Source of the DNA: Rikenellaceae bacterium
Lineage (GTDB): Bacteria > Bacteroidota > Bacteroidia > Bacteroidales > UBA932
Assembly (NCBI GenBank): GCA_003513895.1
Contig: DOSU01000007.1
Location: 1-21,679, forward strand
Reading direction: 5' to 3'
DNA length: 21,679 nucleotides
A program made the translations under genes and the position numbers. Each line of letters begins with the position of its first letter. Position 1 is the first letter of the stretch. Below, piece by piece: positions 15,308-21,679 of the stretch. Under the pieces are notes generated by a model, which ran no database searches, was not told where the DNA came from, and worked only from the letters and a program-made list of their open reading frames with translations.

Positions 15308-18063
15308 TATGTGCAGATTACATTAAATGGACAAAATTCACACCTGTCAGTAATATCAGTTTGGACAAAAGGAATGGATGGGTCAAATATTTCAGACACT
15401 TTTTCTCTTAAAAGAGTTTCAAAAGTTTCCATGTCTTCGGGAGTGACAAGTTGTTCACTTGAATTTCCCCTGACAATTTCTCTGAGCAGATAGGGAGCAG
15501 TTATAAGATTTTTATTTTTATTGCACACATAGGCATATAAATACATTTGCCTTGTGACATCAAAATATTTCTTTGTTTGAGAATCAAAAAGATCACTTAA
15601 ATATTTGTGGCTGTCCGGGCCTTTGCCTGTTTTATAATCGACTATCCGGAGAGTTCCATCCCTCTCGTCCATCCTGTCTATTATTGATTTGAACATAATT
15701 TCCCTTTTTGAATCAAGGGAAAATTTTCTGAATAATGTTTGTTCAGAGGCAATATACAGAAAAGGAGCAATGGAATGGTCGTACTCCAATGTTTTTTCTA
15801 CATATCGTACAATAAGCTTTTGAACAAGCAGGTTATGGCCTTTTATTTCCTTAATTTTTTGAACATTACGAAAAGATTGTTCTACAGTTTCATTTATTGA
15901 TTCCTTATCCTGAATTAGTTCCGACAATAATTTCTTGGTTATAGTTTTGCTTAACCATCCGGAATAGAGCTTTTCCATGGACATGTGGAATATTGTTCCG
16001 AAAGTATTCGCTTCAACGGATTCAGAAACTTCCTCCTCCTCCTCTACCCTTTTGACATATTTGAAATAAAACCACAACGGGCACTTTATGTATGTGTTTA
16101 TAGCCGAAGCCGACAGCGGTTTTTTACCTTTGAGGTAATTGTTCTCCAGCAAAGCAATCACAGAAGCGTCTTTTATCACCTGTATGCTTTCTCTCTTTCT
16201 TTTCTCAATTTTGTAAGTGGCTATACTCTCTTTTAACTGAACTCCGTAGTGGAATTTCAATTGCAAAATGAACCTGCTCTGTTCTCCGGATTTCAGACCT
16301 TCGGTTCTTGTATCGTAGAGAAGGAATAATTTCTTTGCTCTGTATACAGATCTGTAAAAGTGGAAAGCTGTTACACCATCCCGATATTCATAGTCCGGCA
16401 GCGAAAAACCTTTCCTTAGATTATGAGGAATAAATGAATTTGATCCTGAGCGTGTAGGAAATATCCCTTCATTCATAGAGCAAATAATCATGTTATCAAA
16501 ATCCAGACACCTTGTTTCAAGTACCCCCATAACCTGAAGGCCGGAAAGAGGTTCACCCCGGAAAGGGATGGATGTACTGTTTACAAGTTGCCGGAAAAAC
16601 CTGAGATATGTTTCAACCTGCATTGGGATATTAAGGTCTTTAAGCCTCGTTATCAAGGTGTACAGATAATATACAAGCTCTTTCTCAACTCCGGTTATCT
16701 CAATTTTATTTATCAGAAAATCAAGAATTGAAAGCAGATAATCCGAAAGTCGGTTTATGTTCTCTTCTGGCATTAACTTATCATCGGTTACCCTCCGGAA
16801 AATCATGTTTAAAAGTTCAGTCTCCTTAAACATCTCCTGAGAAACATAAATAATATTGCCTTTAATTATTTCATTTTCCGCTCTTTGGGCATCATCCCTG
16901 CATATGAGTTTTATATAGCTGTGGCTTAAGACGGGTAAAACCCGTCTAAAGTATAAAGGTCCTTTCTGTAACTCAATAAAACTTTCCACAAGCGATACAA
17001 TTGAGCCTTCCCTAAGCGGATAACCCATTGTGACATTAATGCTGCCAACAGAATTGTCTATTGAATGAAGAAGCGGTGTCAGAAGAGATTCATCGGGAAG
17101 AACAACAGCAGTATTAATGCCTCCTCCGCACTTGTTTATAAGTTCCCCTGCTATTTTGACCTCCCCGGCAGAAGATGGTACGCCAATTATCTCAATTTCG
17201 GGCGTATAGTCTACTGAAAAATCAATCTTCTCCTTTGAGGGAAACCTTAATATATTTTCTTTCATGAAGAGGGAAGCCTTGTTGAATTGGTCCGTGATCA
17301 TCTCTCCACAAAAATCCCAGTAAAAATCTGCTTTCCCCTGCTTGTGCAAAAAGCTCATCAGCTCTTTTTCACAGCTGTTTAGAGCGTTGAATCCAACAAA
17401 AACTATTTCCCTGTATCCGCCAAGCTTATCATGAATATCCGAGAAATTCTCTCCTTTTTGCGAAATAAGCGACTCGGCAATTTTCCTGTAAATCATTCCT
17501 TCGTAGCCACATCCGTCTCTCTCCAGATCTTCCCTGAGCATACTGTAGAGAGGATAAAGAATTTGCCAGAGAGTCTTGAATTTTATCTTCTTTTCACTTG
17601 AATCGGTTGGGAGAAAATTGGTCCAGAAACTTTTAACCGCTTCCATCTGAGTTTGTGAGAGAAATGAATAGTCGCTGTCTATCTCCTTTAAATCTTTTAT
17701 GTTGGCAAAGAGTTTCTCCGGATTGGCCAGATATTTATCTACATCGTCAAAATCGCCAAGGACAGTCTCTCCCCAAAACATAAATTCGTCAAAACTTTCA
17801 GTTGAACCGGAAACATCTGTATAAATGCGGTACAACCTAAACAGGGTATCAAGTCTGTCCGCAATGCGAAGTCCGGAAAGACGAGTGAAAAGGTCATTTA
17901 TTGTTACGATTGCAGGAGAGAATATTGGTTTTTTGGCTACCTCTCCCAGTGATTTTTGGAAAAAGAGACCTGCGCGTCTTCCAGGAAAAACAAAACATAT
18001 GTCTTTTATATTTTGTCCTTCCCGTGCATAGAAACGGGAGGCTATCTCTTTCAAAAATTTCAT
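15307..18063 (-). CDS. AddB-like PD-(D/E)XK nuclease with iron-sulfur cysteines
   Basis: A 918-residue partner of the AddA-like helicase. The N-terminal two thirds look like a worn UvrD-type helicase: FVFPGRRAGLFF (24-35) stands where Walker A would be but lacks the GK(T/S), so ATP hydrolysis there is doubtful. The C-terminal nuclease domain (about 650-918) has GTIFHMSME (H693), D796 (IIDRMDE), D809-Y-K811 (RIVDYKTGKG) and Q839-MYL-Y843. Four cysteines flank the nuclease: C661 (YIKCPLWF) and C908, C911, C917 (CEFCPFNVIC). In AddB this arrangement binds a 4Fe-4S cluster that holds the domain together. The gene overlaps the pgi stop and the helicase start by one base each, so the products are probably made together. 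It could also be called a generic PD-(D/E)XK family protein; the pairing favours AddB. Confidence 0.88.
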   Translation of the reverse strand: MKFLKEIASRFYAREGQNIKDICFVFPGRRAGLFFQKSLGEVAKKPIFSPAIVTINDLFTRLSGLRIADRLDTLFRLYRIYTDVSGSTESFDEFMFWGETVLGDFDDVDKYLANPEKLFANIKDLKEIDSDYSFLSQTQMEAVKSFWTNFLPTDSSEKKIKFKTLWQILYPLYSMLREDLERDGCGYEGMIYRKIAESLISQKGENFSDIHDKLGGYREIVFVGFNALNSCEKELMSFLHKQGKADFYWDFCGEMITDQFNKASLFMKENILRFPSKEKIDFSVDYTPEIEIIGVPSSAGEVKIAGELINKCGGGINTAVVLPDESLLTPLLHSIDNSVGSINVTMGYPLREGSIVSLVESFIELQKGPLYFRRVLPVLSHSYIKLICRDDAQRAENEIIKGNIIYVSQEMFKETELLNMIFRRVTDDKLMPEENINRLSDYLLSILDFLINKIEITGVEKELVYYLYTLITRLKDLNIPMQVETYLRFFRQLVNSTSIPFRGEPLSGLQVMGVLETRCLDFDNMIICSMNEGIFPTRSGSNSFIPHNLRKGFSLPDYEYRDGVTAFHFYRSVYRAKKLFLLYDTRTEGLKSGEQSRFILQLKFHYGVQLKESIATYKIEKRKRESIQVIKDASVIALLENNYLKGKKPLSASAINTYIKCPLWFYFKYVKRVEEEEEVSESVEANTFGTIFHMSMEKLYSGWLSKTITKKLLSELIQDKESINETVEQSFRNVQKIKEIKGHNLLVQKLIVRYVEKTLEYDHSIAPFLYIASEQTLFRKFSLDSKREIMFKSIIDRMDERDGTLRIVDYKTGKGPDSHKYLSDLFDSQTKKYFDVTRQMYLYAYVCNKNKNLITAPYLLREIVRGNSSEQLVTPEDMETFETLLREKVSEIFDPSIPFVQTDITDRCEFCPFNVICT

Positions 18064-19409
18064 TACAGGCTGCGCTCCCTGAGCTCTTTTGCCTGCTGCT
18101 CAAAGCCGGGACGGCCAAGAAGAGCAAACATATTTTTCTTGTAATCCTCTACACCTGGCTGGTCAAAAGGATTCACACCAAGCATATAGGCACTTATTCC
18201 ACAAGCTTTTTCAAAAAAGAAGAACAGCGCTCCAAGGTTGAATTCATTTATTGAAGGTATAGATATTCTAATGTTTGGAACACCTCCGTCTACATGGGCA
18301 ATTCTTGTTCCCAGTTCGGCCATCTTATTGCATTCATCCACAGCTTTGCCGGAAAGGAAATTGAGGCCGTCAAGATTCTGATTGTCATTTGCAATTTTAA
18401 GGGATCTGTTTGAGTTTTCTACACTTAATACAGTTTCAAAGAGTGTTCTTTCCCCTTCCTGGATATATTGACCCATCGAGTGGAGATCTGAAGTAAAATT
18501 AACTGACGCCGGAAAAATTCCTTTATTCTCCTTGCCCTCACTCTCTCCGAATAATTGCTTCCACCACTCGGCAACATACTGAAGTTTTGGATTGTAATTG
18601 ACTAATATTTCTACTTTTTTGCCGGTTTCATACAAAGCATTTCTTATTGCTGCATAAATAACTGCAGGATTGTCCAATGACCTGTGAGCTGTAATTTTTT
18701 CCATCTCTGCAGCACCTGCGATAAGAGATTTCACATCATATCCGGCAAGTGCAACAGGAAGGAGGCCAACAGGAGTGAGAACAGAAAAACGCCCTCCTAT
18801 ATCGTCCGGAATAACAAAAGTTGTATATCCTTCCTTCTGTGCGAGTTCTCTCAGTGCACCTTTAGATGCATCTGTTACTGCCACTACTCTTTTTGCACTC
18901 TCTTCCCTGCCATATTTTTCCTCAAAATGTTGTTTGATTATTCTGAATGAAACAGCAGGTTCTGTAGTTGTGCCGGATTTTGAAATAACTACGGCTGCGG
19001 CAGATTTTTCCTTTAGTAGATCCATAAGTTCGGAAAGATACTCTTCAGAAAGATTTTGCCCGGCAAAAACAATTTTTGGACTTGAACCCTCTTTCATATA
19101 CAAACCAAAATGGTGAGAAAGAGCCTCCAATGCAGCTTTTGCTCCGAGATACGACCCTCCGATTCCAATTACTACAACAATTTCAACATTTTTTTTCCAC
19201 CTTAAAGAGACTGCCTCAATATCATTAATTAGAGATTTATCGATTTTTGAAGGCAAATCAAGCCAGCCAAGATACTCGTTTCCTCTTCCGCTCCTGCCTT
19301 CCAGGGTGTCAAATGCTTCAAGCGCAGTTTGAAAAGCCTCATCTATTTTTGTTGTAGTTATAAAGCTTTTCGTTGCTTTAAAATCTACATTTATAATATT
19401 ATTCATCAT
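18063..19409 (-). CDS. pgi: Glucose-6-phosphate isomerase
   Basis: Interconverts glucose 6-phosphate and fructose 6-phosphate in the cytosol, for glycolysis, gluconeogenesis and return of pentose phosphate carbon. The 448 residues match the shorter bacterial form seen in Bacteroidetes and Firmicutes. Motifs: GIGGSYLGA (82-90), SKSGTTTEP (143-151), GGRFSVLTPVGLLP (205-218), catalytic E289 in QLFGESEGK, H310 in SDLHSMGQY and K424 near EDYKKNMF. The start is one of two tandem ATG codons (19409, 19406); the first directly follows the gpsA stop codon. The end overlaps the AddB-like gene by one base. Pairing with gpsA is known from Bacteroides; extension into recombination nucleases gives a mixed metabolic and repair unit. 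Confidence 0.97.
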   Translation of the reverse strand: MMNNIINVDFKATKSFITTTKIDEAFQTALEAFDTLEGRSGRGNEYLGWLDLPSKIDKSLINDIEAVSLRWKKNVEIVVVIGIGGSYLGAKAALEALSHHFGLYMKEGSSPKIVFAGQNLSEEYLSELMDLLKEKSAAAVVISKSGTTTEPAVSFRIIKQHFEEKYGREESAKRVVAVTDASKGALRELAQKEGYTTFVIPDDIGGRFSVLTPVGLLPVALAGYDVKSLIAGAAEMEKITAHRSLDNPAVIYAAIRNALYETGKKVEILVNYNPKLQYVAEWWKQLFGESEGKENKGIFPASVNFTSDLHSMGQYIQEGERTLFETVLSVENSNRSLKIANDNQNLDGLNFLSGKAVDECNKMAELGTRIAHVDGGVPNIRISIPSINEFNLGALFFFFEKACGISAYMLGVNPFDQPGVEDYKKNMFALLGRPGFEQQAKELRERSL

Positions 19410-20423
19410 TTACTGTAATTGTTCCGATAGCTGTTTAATAATATACGCAGGATATTTTTGCTCATACAGGATTTTATACATTGCCTCTGCGATAGGCATA
19501 TCTACATTGAGTTTTTTATTTATTTCATAAATACATTTTGTGCCATAGTAACCCTCTGCAACCATATTCATTTCAACCTGAGCAGAGTGAACAGAATAGC
19601 CCTTTCCAATCATGATTCCAAAAGTTCTGTTTCTGCTGAACTGAGAGTAGCAGGTAACAAGAAGGTCCCCAAGATAGGCAGACTTTGAAGTTTTTCTATT
19701 TGCATCCGGATGAGTTGCATGAAGGAAATCTCTCATTTCATGAAACGAGTTTGTTATGAGTACAGACATAAAGTTGTCGCCATATGAGAGAGCATGACAC
19801 ACCCCGGCTGCAACTGCATAGATATTTTTAAGTATCGCTGCATATTCAACTCCGTAAATATCCGTTCCCGGTATTGTTTTAATGTAATCACAGGCAAATA
19901 CATCACATAAAGAGCGTGCTGTTTCGATATGTTTACTCGAAAGGGTAAGGTACGATAGTCTTTCCATAGCAACCTCCTCGGCATGACAAGGACCGCTTAC
20001 TACTCCAATCCTGCTGAATGGAACTCCGTAGTATGTATTAAAATATTCGGCAATTGTGATGTTTTCCACCGGAACCATACCCTTGATTGCAGTTATTATA
20101 AACTTGGCTTCAAGCGAACGGTTTATTTTCATTGCTTCATCCTTAAAAAAAGCAGAGGGTATAGTGAAGAGAAGAACATCCGAAGCATCAATGACCTCGT
20201 TAATATCTGAGCTGAAATCAATTCTGTCTGAATCAAAGTGAACTGCCTGAAGGTAAAATGGATTGTGTCCTGTTTGCTTAAGCTGGTCAATTGACTCCTG
20301 ATCTCTTACAAACCAGGAAATGCGGTCATGATTATTGAGCAGAAGTTTTGCAAGGGCCGTCGCCCAGCTGCCGCTGCCAATCATTGCGTAACGAAGATTC
20401 TCTCTTTCAAAGAAATTGTCCAT
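19410..20423 (-). CDS. gpsA: Glycerol-3-phosphate dehydrogenase [NAD(P)+]
   Basis: Reduces dihydroxyacetone phosphate to sn-glycerol 3-phosphate, the backbone precursor of membrane phospholipids. The 337-residue protein has the Rossmann motif IGSGSWATALAKLL (15-28), K114 in TAIKGM, catalytic K199 in AAILKNIYAVAAG, and the C-terminal LGDLLVTCYSQFSRNRTFG signature (251-269) with D253 and R264/N265/R266. It leads the minus-strand unit gpsA-pgi-addB-like-addA-like, with no gap before pgi. A promoter match lies about 37 bases upstream. Length and motifs are normal. Confidence 0.96.
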   Translation of the reverse strand: MDNFFERENLRYAMIGSGSWATALAKLLLNNHDRISWFVRDQESIDQLKQTGHNPFYLQAVHFDSDRIDFSSDINEVIDASDVLLFTIPSAFFKDEAMKINRSLEAKFIITAIKGMVPVENITIAEYFNTYYGVPFSRIGVVSGPCHAEEVAMERLSYLTLSSKHIETARSLCDVFACDYIKTIPGTDIYGVEYAAILKNIYAVAAGVCHALSYGDNFMSVLITNSFHEMRDFLHATHPDANRKTSKSAYLGDLLVTCYSQFSRNRTFGIMIGKGYSVHSAQVEMNMVAEGYYGTKCIYEINKKLNVDMPIAEAMYKILYEQKYPAYIIKQLSEQLQ

Positions 20424-20459
20424 GTTAAATATAATTGTTTGTTCAGGTTTATATTAGCA

Positions 20460-20490
20460 CAAATATACCTAATTTGTAACATTTTCGAAA
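20460..20490 (-). promoter_or_regulatory. Candidate promoter for the gpsA-pgi-nuclease unit
   Basis: On the minus strand the -7 element TATATTTG (20467 down to 20460) matches TAnnTTTG exactly. A TTTC (20490 to 20487) lies 19 bases upstream, one base off the -33 TTTG and at the expected spacing. It would give a leader of about 30 bases before the gpsA ATG. This is the best two-part promoter in the window. Confidence 0.55.
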
Positions 20491-20507
20491 TAAAACTTCT
20501 ACTTTTG
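20473..20507 (+). promoter_or_regulatory. Candidate promoter for mqnC
   Basis: TACTTTTG (20500-20507) matches the -7 consensus TAnnTTTG. TTTG at 20473-20476 could be the -33 element but lies 23 bases upstream, a little longer than the usual 19-21. The region is shared head-to-head with the gpsA promoter, whose -33-like TTTC (20487-20490) lies between these two elements, so the two polymerase sites could interfere. Confidence 0.45.
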
Positions 20508-20534
20508 CACACACGACTGACGAATACTAATATA

Positions 20535-21620
20535 ATGGATATTAACATATTGCACAACAAAGCCTTAGAAGGAATGCCACTTTCTTCCCCTGAAGGAGTT
20601 TTCATATATAAAAACAGTTCTGTTCAGGAACTTCTCTCTCTTGCAAACAAGATCAGGTACAAACACAATCCGTTACAGAAAGTTAGCTGGCAAATAGACC
20701 GTAATATCAACTACACAAACATCTGTATTTCCGGATGTCTTTTTTGCAACTTCCACTGCACTCTTTCTCAAAAAGATAAAAGTTATACCACCACCATTGA
20801 TGAATACCGTGAGAAAATATTAGAACTGAAAGCAATGGGCGGCGACCAGATATTGCTTCAGGGAGGTTTGCACCCGGGCTATGATATACATTTTTACGAA
20901 AAAATGTTCAGTGATATTAAATCAATAGACCCGGAAATAAAATTAAATGCGTTAGGTCCGCCGGAAGTTGCTCATATCGCAAGAATCAGCAAAATATCTA
21001 TCGGTGAAACCCTACAAAGATTAATTGCAGCAGGTCTTACATCTCTTCCGGGAGCAGGAGCAGAAATTCTTTGCGACAGAGTCCGCAAAATTCTTTCTCC
21101 GGGAAAACCAGGCAGTGCAAAATGGATTGAGGTAATGAAATGCGCCCACAAATTAGGTTTAGGATCGACTGCCACAATGGTATACGGACACATTGAAGCT
21201 ATTGAGGAGAGAATTGAGCATTTAATTACAATTAGGGATATTCAAAGCAAAAAACCCGCAGATGCGCCGGGATTCAGAGCATTTATTTGCTGGCCAATGC
21301 AAATAGAAAACACCAGGCTTGCAGAAAAGTTTGACATTGCTCCCGTAAGTGCTGTTGAGCATCTTAAAATGGTTGCAATTTCCAGAATAATGCTTAATAA
21401 CATTACACATATACAAGCATCCTGGCTTACGCTGGGACCCGAACTCGGAAAAGTCGCCTTGCATTGCGGAGCCGACGATATGGGCTCAATTATGATTGAA
21501 GAAAATGTTGTTTCAAGCGCCGGGGCCGATTTTCGCCGCAATAAAGAGGAGATGCAAAATATGATAACAGATGCCGGATTTGAACCCTGGCTCAGGAATC
21601 AGGATTATTCTCCGCGCTAA
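20535..21620 (+). CDS. mqnC: Cyclic dehypoxanthinyl futalosine synthase (radical SAM)
   Basis: MqnC cyclises dehypoxanthinyl futalosine in the futalosine pathway of menaquinone synthesis, using a 4Fe-4S cluster and S-adenosylmethionine. The 361-residue protein has the radical-SAM motif C64-x3-C68-x2-C71 (NICISGCLFCNF), GGLHP (110-114), and the family C-terminal pattern QASWLTLGPELGKVALHCGADD followed by GSIMIEENVVSSAG. The EENVV signature separates it from the relative MqnE. C75 is an extra cysteine just after the motif. The frame is open from an earlier ATG at 20328, but those 69 residues overlap gpsA on the other strand and do not match the family, so the start at 20535 is used. It is divergent from gpsA, and no other mqn gene lies in the window. 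Confidence 0.93.
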   Translation: MDINILHNKALEGMPLSSPEGVFIYKNSSVQELLSLANKIRYKHNPLQKVSWQIDRNINYTNICISGCLFCNFHCTLSQKDKSYTTTIDEYREKILELKAMGGDQILLQGGLHPGYDIHFYEKMFSDIKSIDPEIKLNALGPPEVAHIARISKISIGETLQRLIAAGLTSLPGAGAEILCDRVRKILSPGKPGSAKWIEVMKCAHKLGLGSTATMVYGHIEAIEERIEHLITIRDIQSKKPADAPGFRAFICWPMQIENTRLAEKFDIAPVSAVEHLKMVAISRIMLNNITHIQASWLTLGPELGKVALHCGADDMGSIMIEENVVSSAGADFRRNKEEMQNMITDAGFEPWLRNQDYSPR

Positions 21621-21678
21621 AAAGCGAATCCCTGTTGTTTTCAATAATATAACCACTGTCCGGAGGTAAATTGGTGCT
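21592..21678 (-). CDS. Possible C-terminal tail of a convergent gene cut by the window end
   Basis: From the window end the minus strand is open for 29 codons including the stop (TGA at 21594-21592). It encodes an Asn-, Asp- and Ser-rich tail containing PPDSGYIIENNRDSLF. It would overlap the end of mqnC by 29 bases. The composition looks more protein-like than the other frames of this tail, but the piece is too short to name. If it is not a gene, the 59 bases after mqnC hold nothing I recognise; the CGCT-AGCG pairing around the mqnC stop codon is too short to call a terminator. Confidence 0.25.
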   Translation of the reverse strand, partial: STNLPPDSGYIIENNRDSLFSAENNPDS

Positions 21679-21679
21679 T

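Noticed and set aside
17901..18254. 117-codon plus-strand frame across the pgi/AddB-like junction
   Set aside because: It is antisense to two well-supported genes, has an unlikely composition and shows no motif.
20328..20534. 69-residue N-terminal extension of the mqnC reading frame
   Set aside because: It runs antisense through the gpsA start and the shared promoter region and has no family similarity; the start at 20535 gives a normal MqnC.
21610..21635. CGCT/AGCG hairpin around the mqnC stop codon as a terminator
   Set aside because: The stem is four base pairs and no T-run follows.
1..21679. Mobile elements, CRISPR arrays, tRNA or rRNA genes
   Set aside because: No transposase, integrase, repeat-spacer pattern, cloverleaf or rRNA-like stretch was seen; nearly all sequence is accounted for by protein genes.

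Overview
The window is a gene-dense stretch of an AT-rich bacterial chromosome, most likely from the Bacteroidetes (Bacteroidales or a near relative). The grounds are: promoter candidates of the Bacteroidetes type (TAnnTTTG), starts that mostly lack strong Shine-Dalgarno sequences, a lipoprotein with a DUF5106-like region plus a thioredoxin fold, a gnd-zwf-pgl block and a gpsA-pgi block as known from Bacteroides, and an AddAB-like helicase/nuclease pair of the form usual in this phylum. I see no rRNA, tRNA, CRISPR array, insertion sequence or phage gene. No stretch of more than about 110 bases lacks a gene.

Region 1 (1-5889, plus strand) is one tight transcription unit for signal transduction. 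It holds the C-terminal signalling part of a methyl-accepting chemotaxis protein (cut by the window start), a hybrid CheA (Hpt, ATPase, CheW and receiver domains), CheB, a receiver-histidine kinase fusion with no other sensor, and a patatin-like phospholipase whose ATG directly follows the kinase stop codon. Gaps are 6, 12, 8 and 0 bases. A chemosensory array feeding receiver domains and, by position, a lipid hydrolase is the most unusual assembly here. No CheR, CheW or flagellar gene lies in view.

Region 2 (5886-11265, minus strand) reads gnd, zwf, pgl, then a PAS-containing hybrid histidine kinase with its own promoter candidate. The first three genes are the complete oxidative pentose phosphate branch (6-phosphogluconate dehydrogenase, glucose-6-phosphate dehydrogenase, 6-phosphogluconolactonase). 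The kinase ends convergently on the patatin gene with a 4-base overlap.

Region 3 (11356-12309, plus strand) is a single lipoprotein with a thioredoxin-like C-terminus, divergent from gnd and overlapping the end of the next unit by 8 bases.

Region 4 (12302-20423, minus strand) is a four-gene unit: gpsA (glycerol-3-phosphate dehydrogenase), pgi (glucose-6-phosphate isomerase), then an AddB-like nuclease with an iron-sulfur cysteine set and an AddA/RecB-like helicase-nuclease. The genes abut or overlap by one base (TAATG), so translation is probably coupled. Together with region 2, the window covers the enzymes around glucose 6-phosphate.

Region 5 (20535-21620, plus strand) is mqnC, a radical-SAM enzyme of the futalosine route to menaquinone, transcribed divergently from gpsA with separate promoter candidates for each direction. 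The last bases may hold the tail of a convergent minus-strand gene. Three long reading frames (zwf, gnd, mqnC) extend well upstream of their true starts; the trimmed starts are given here.
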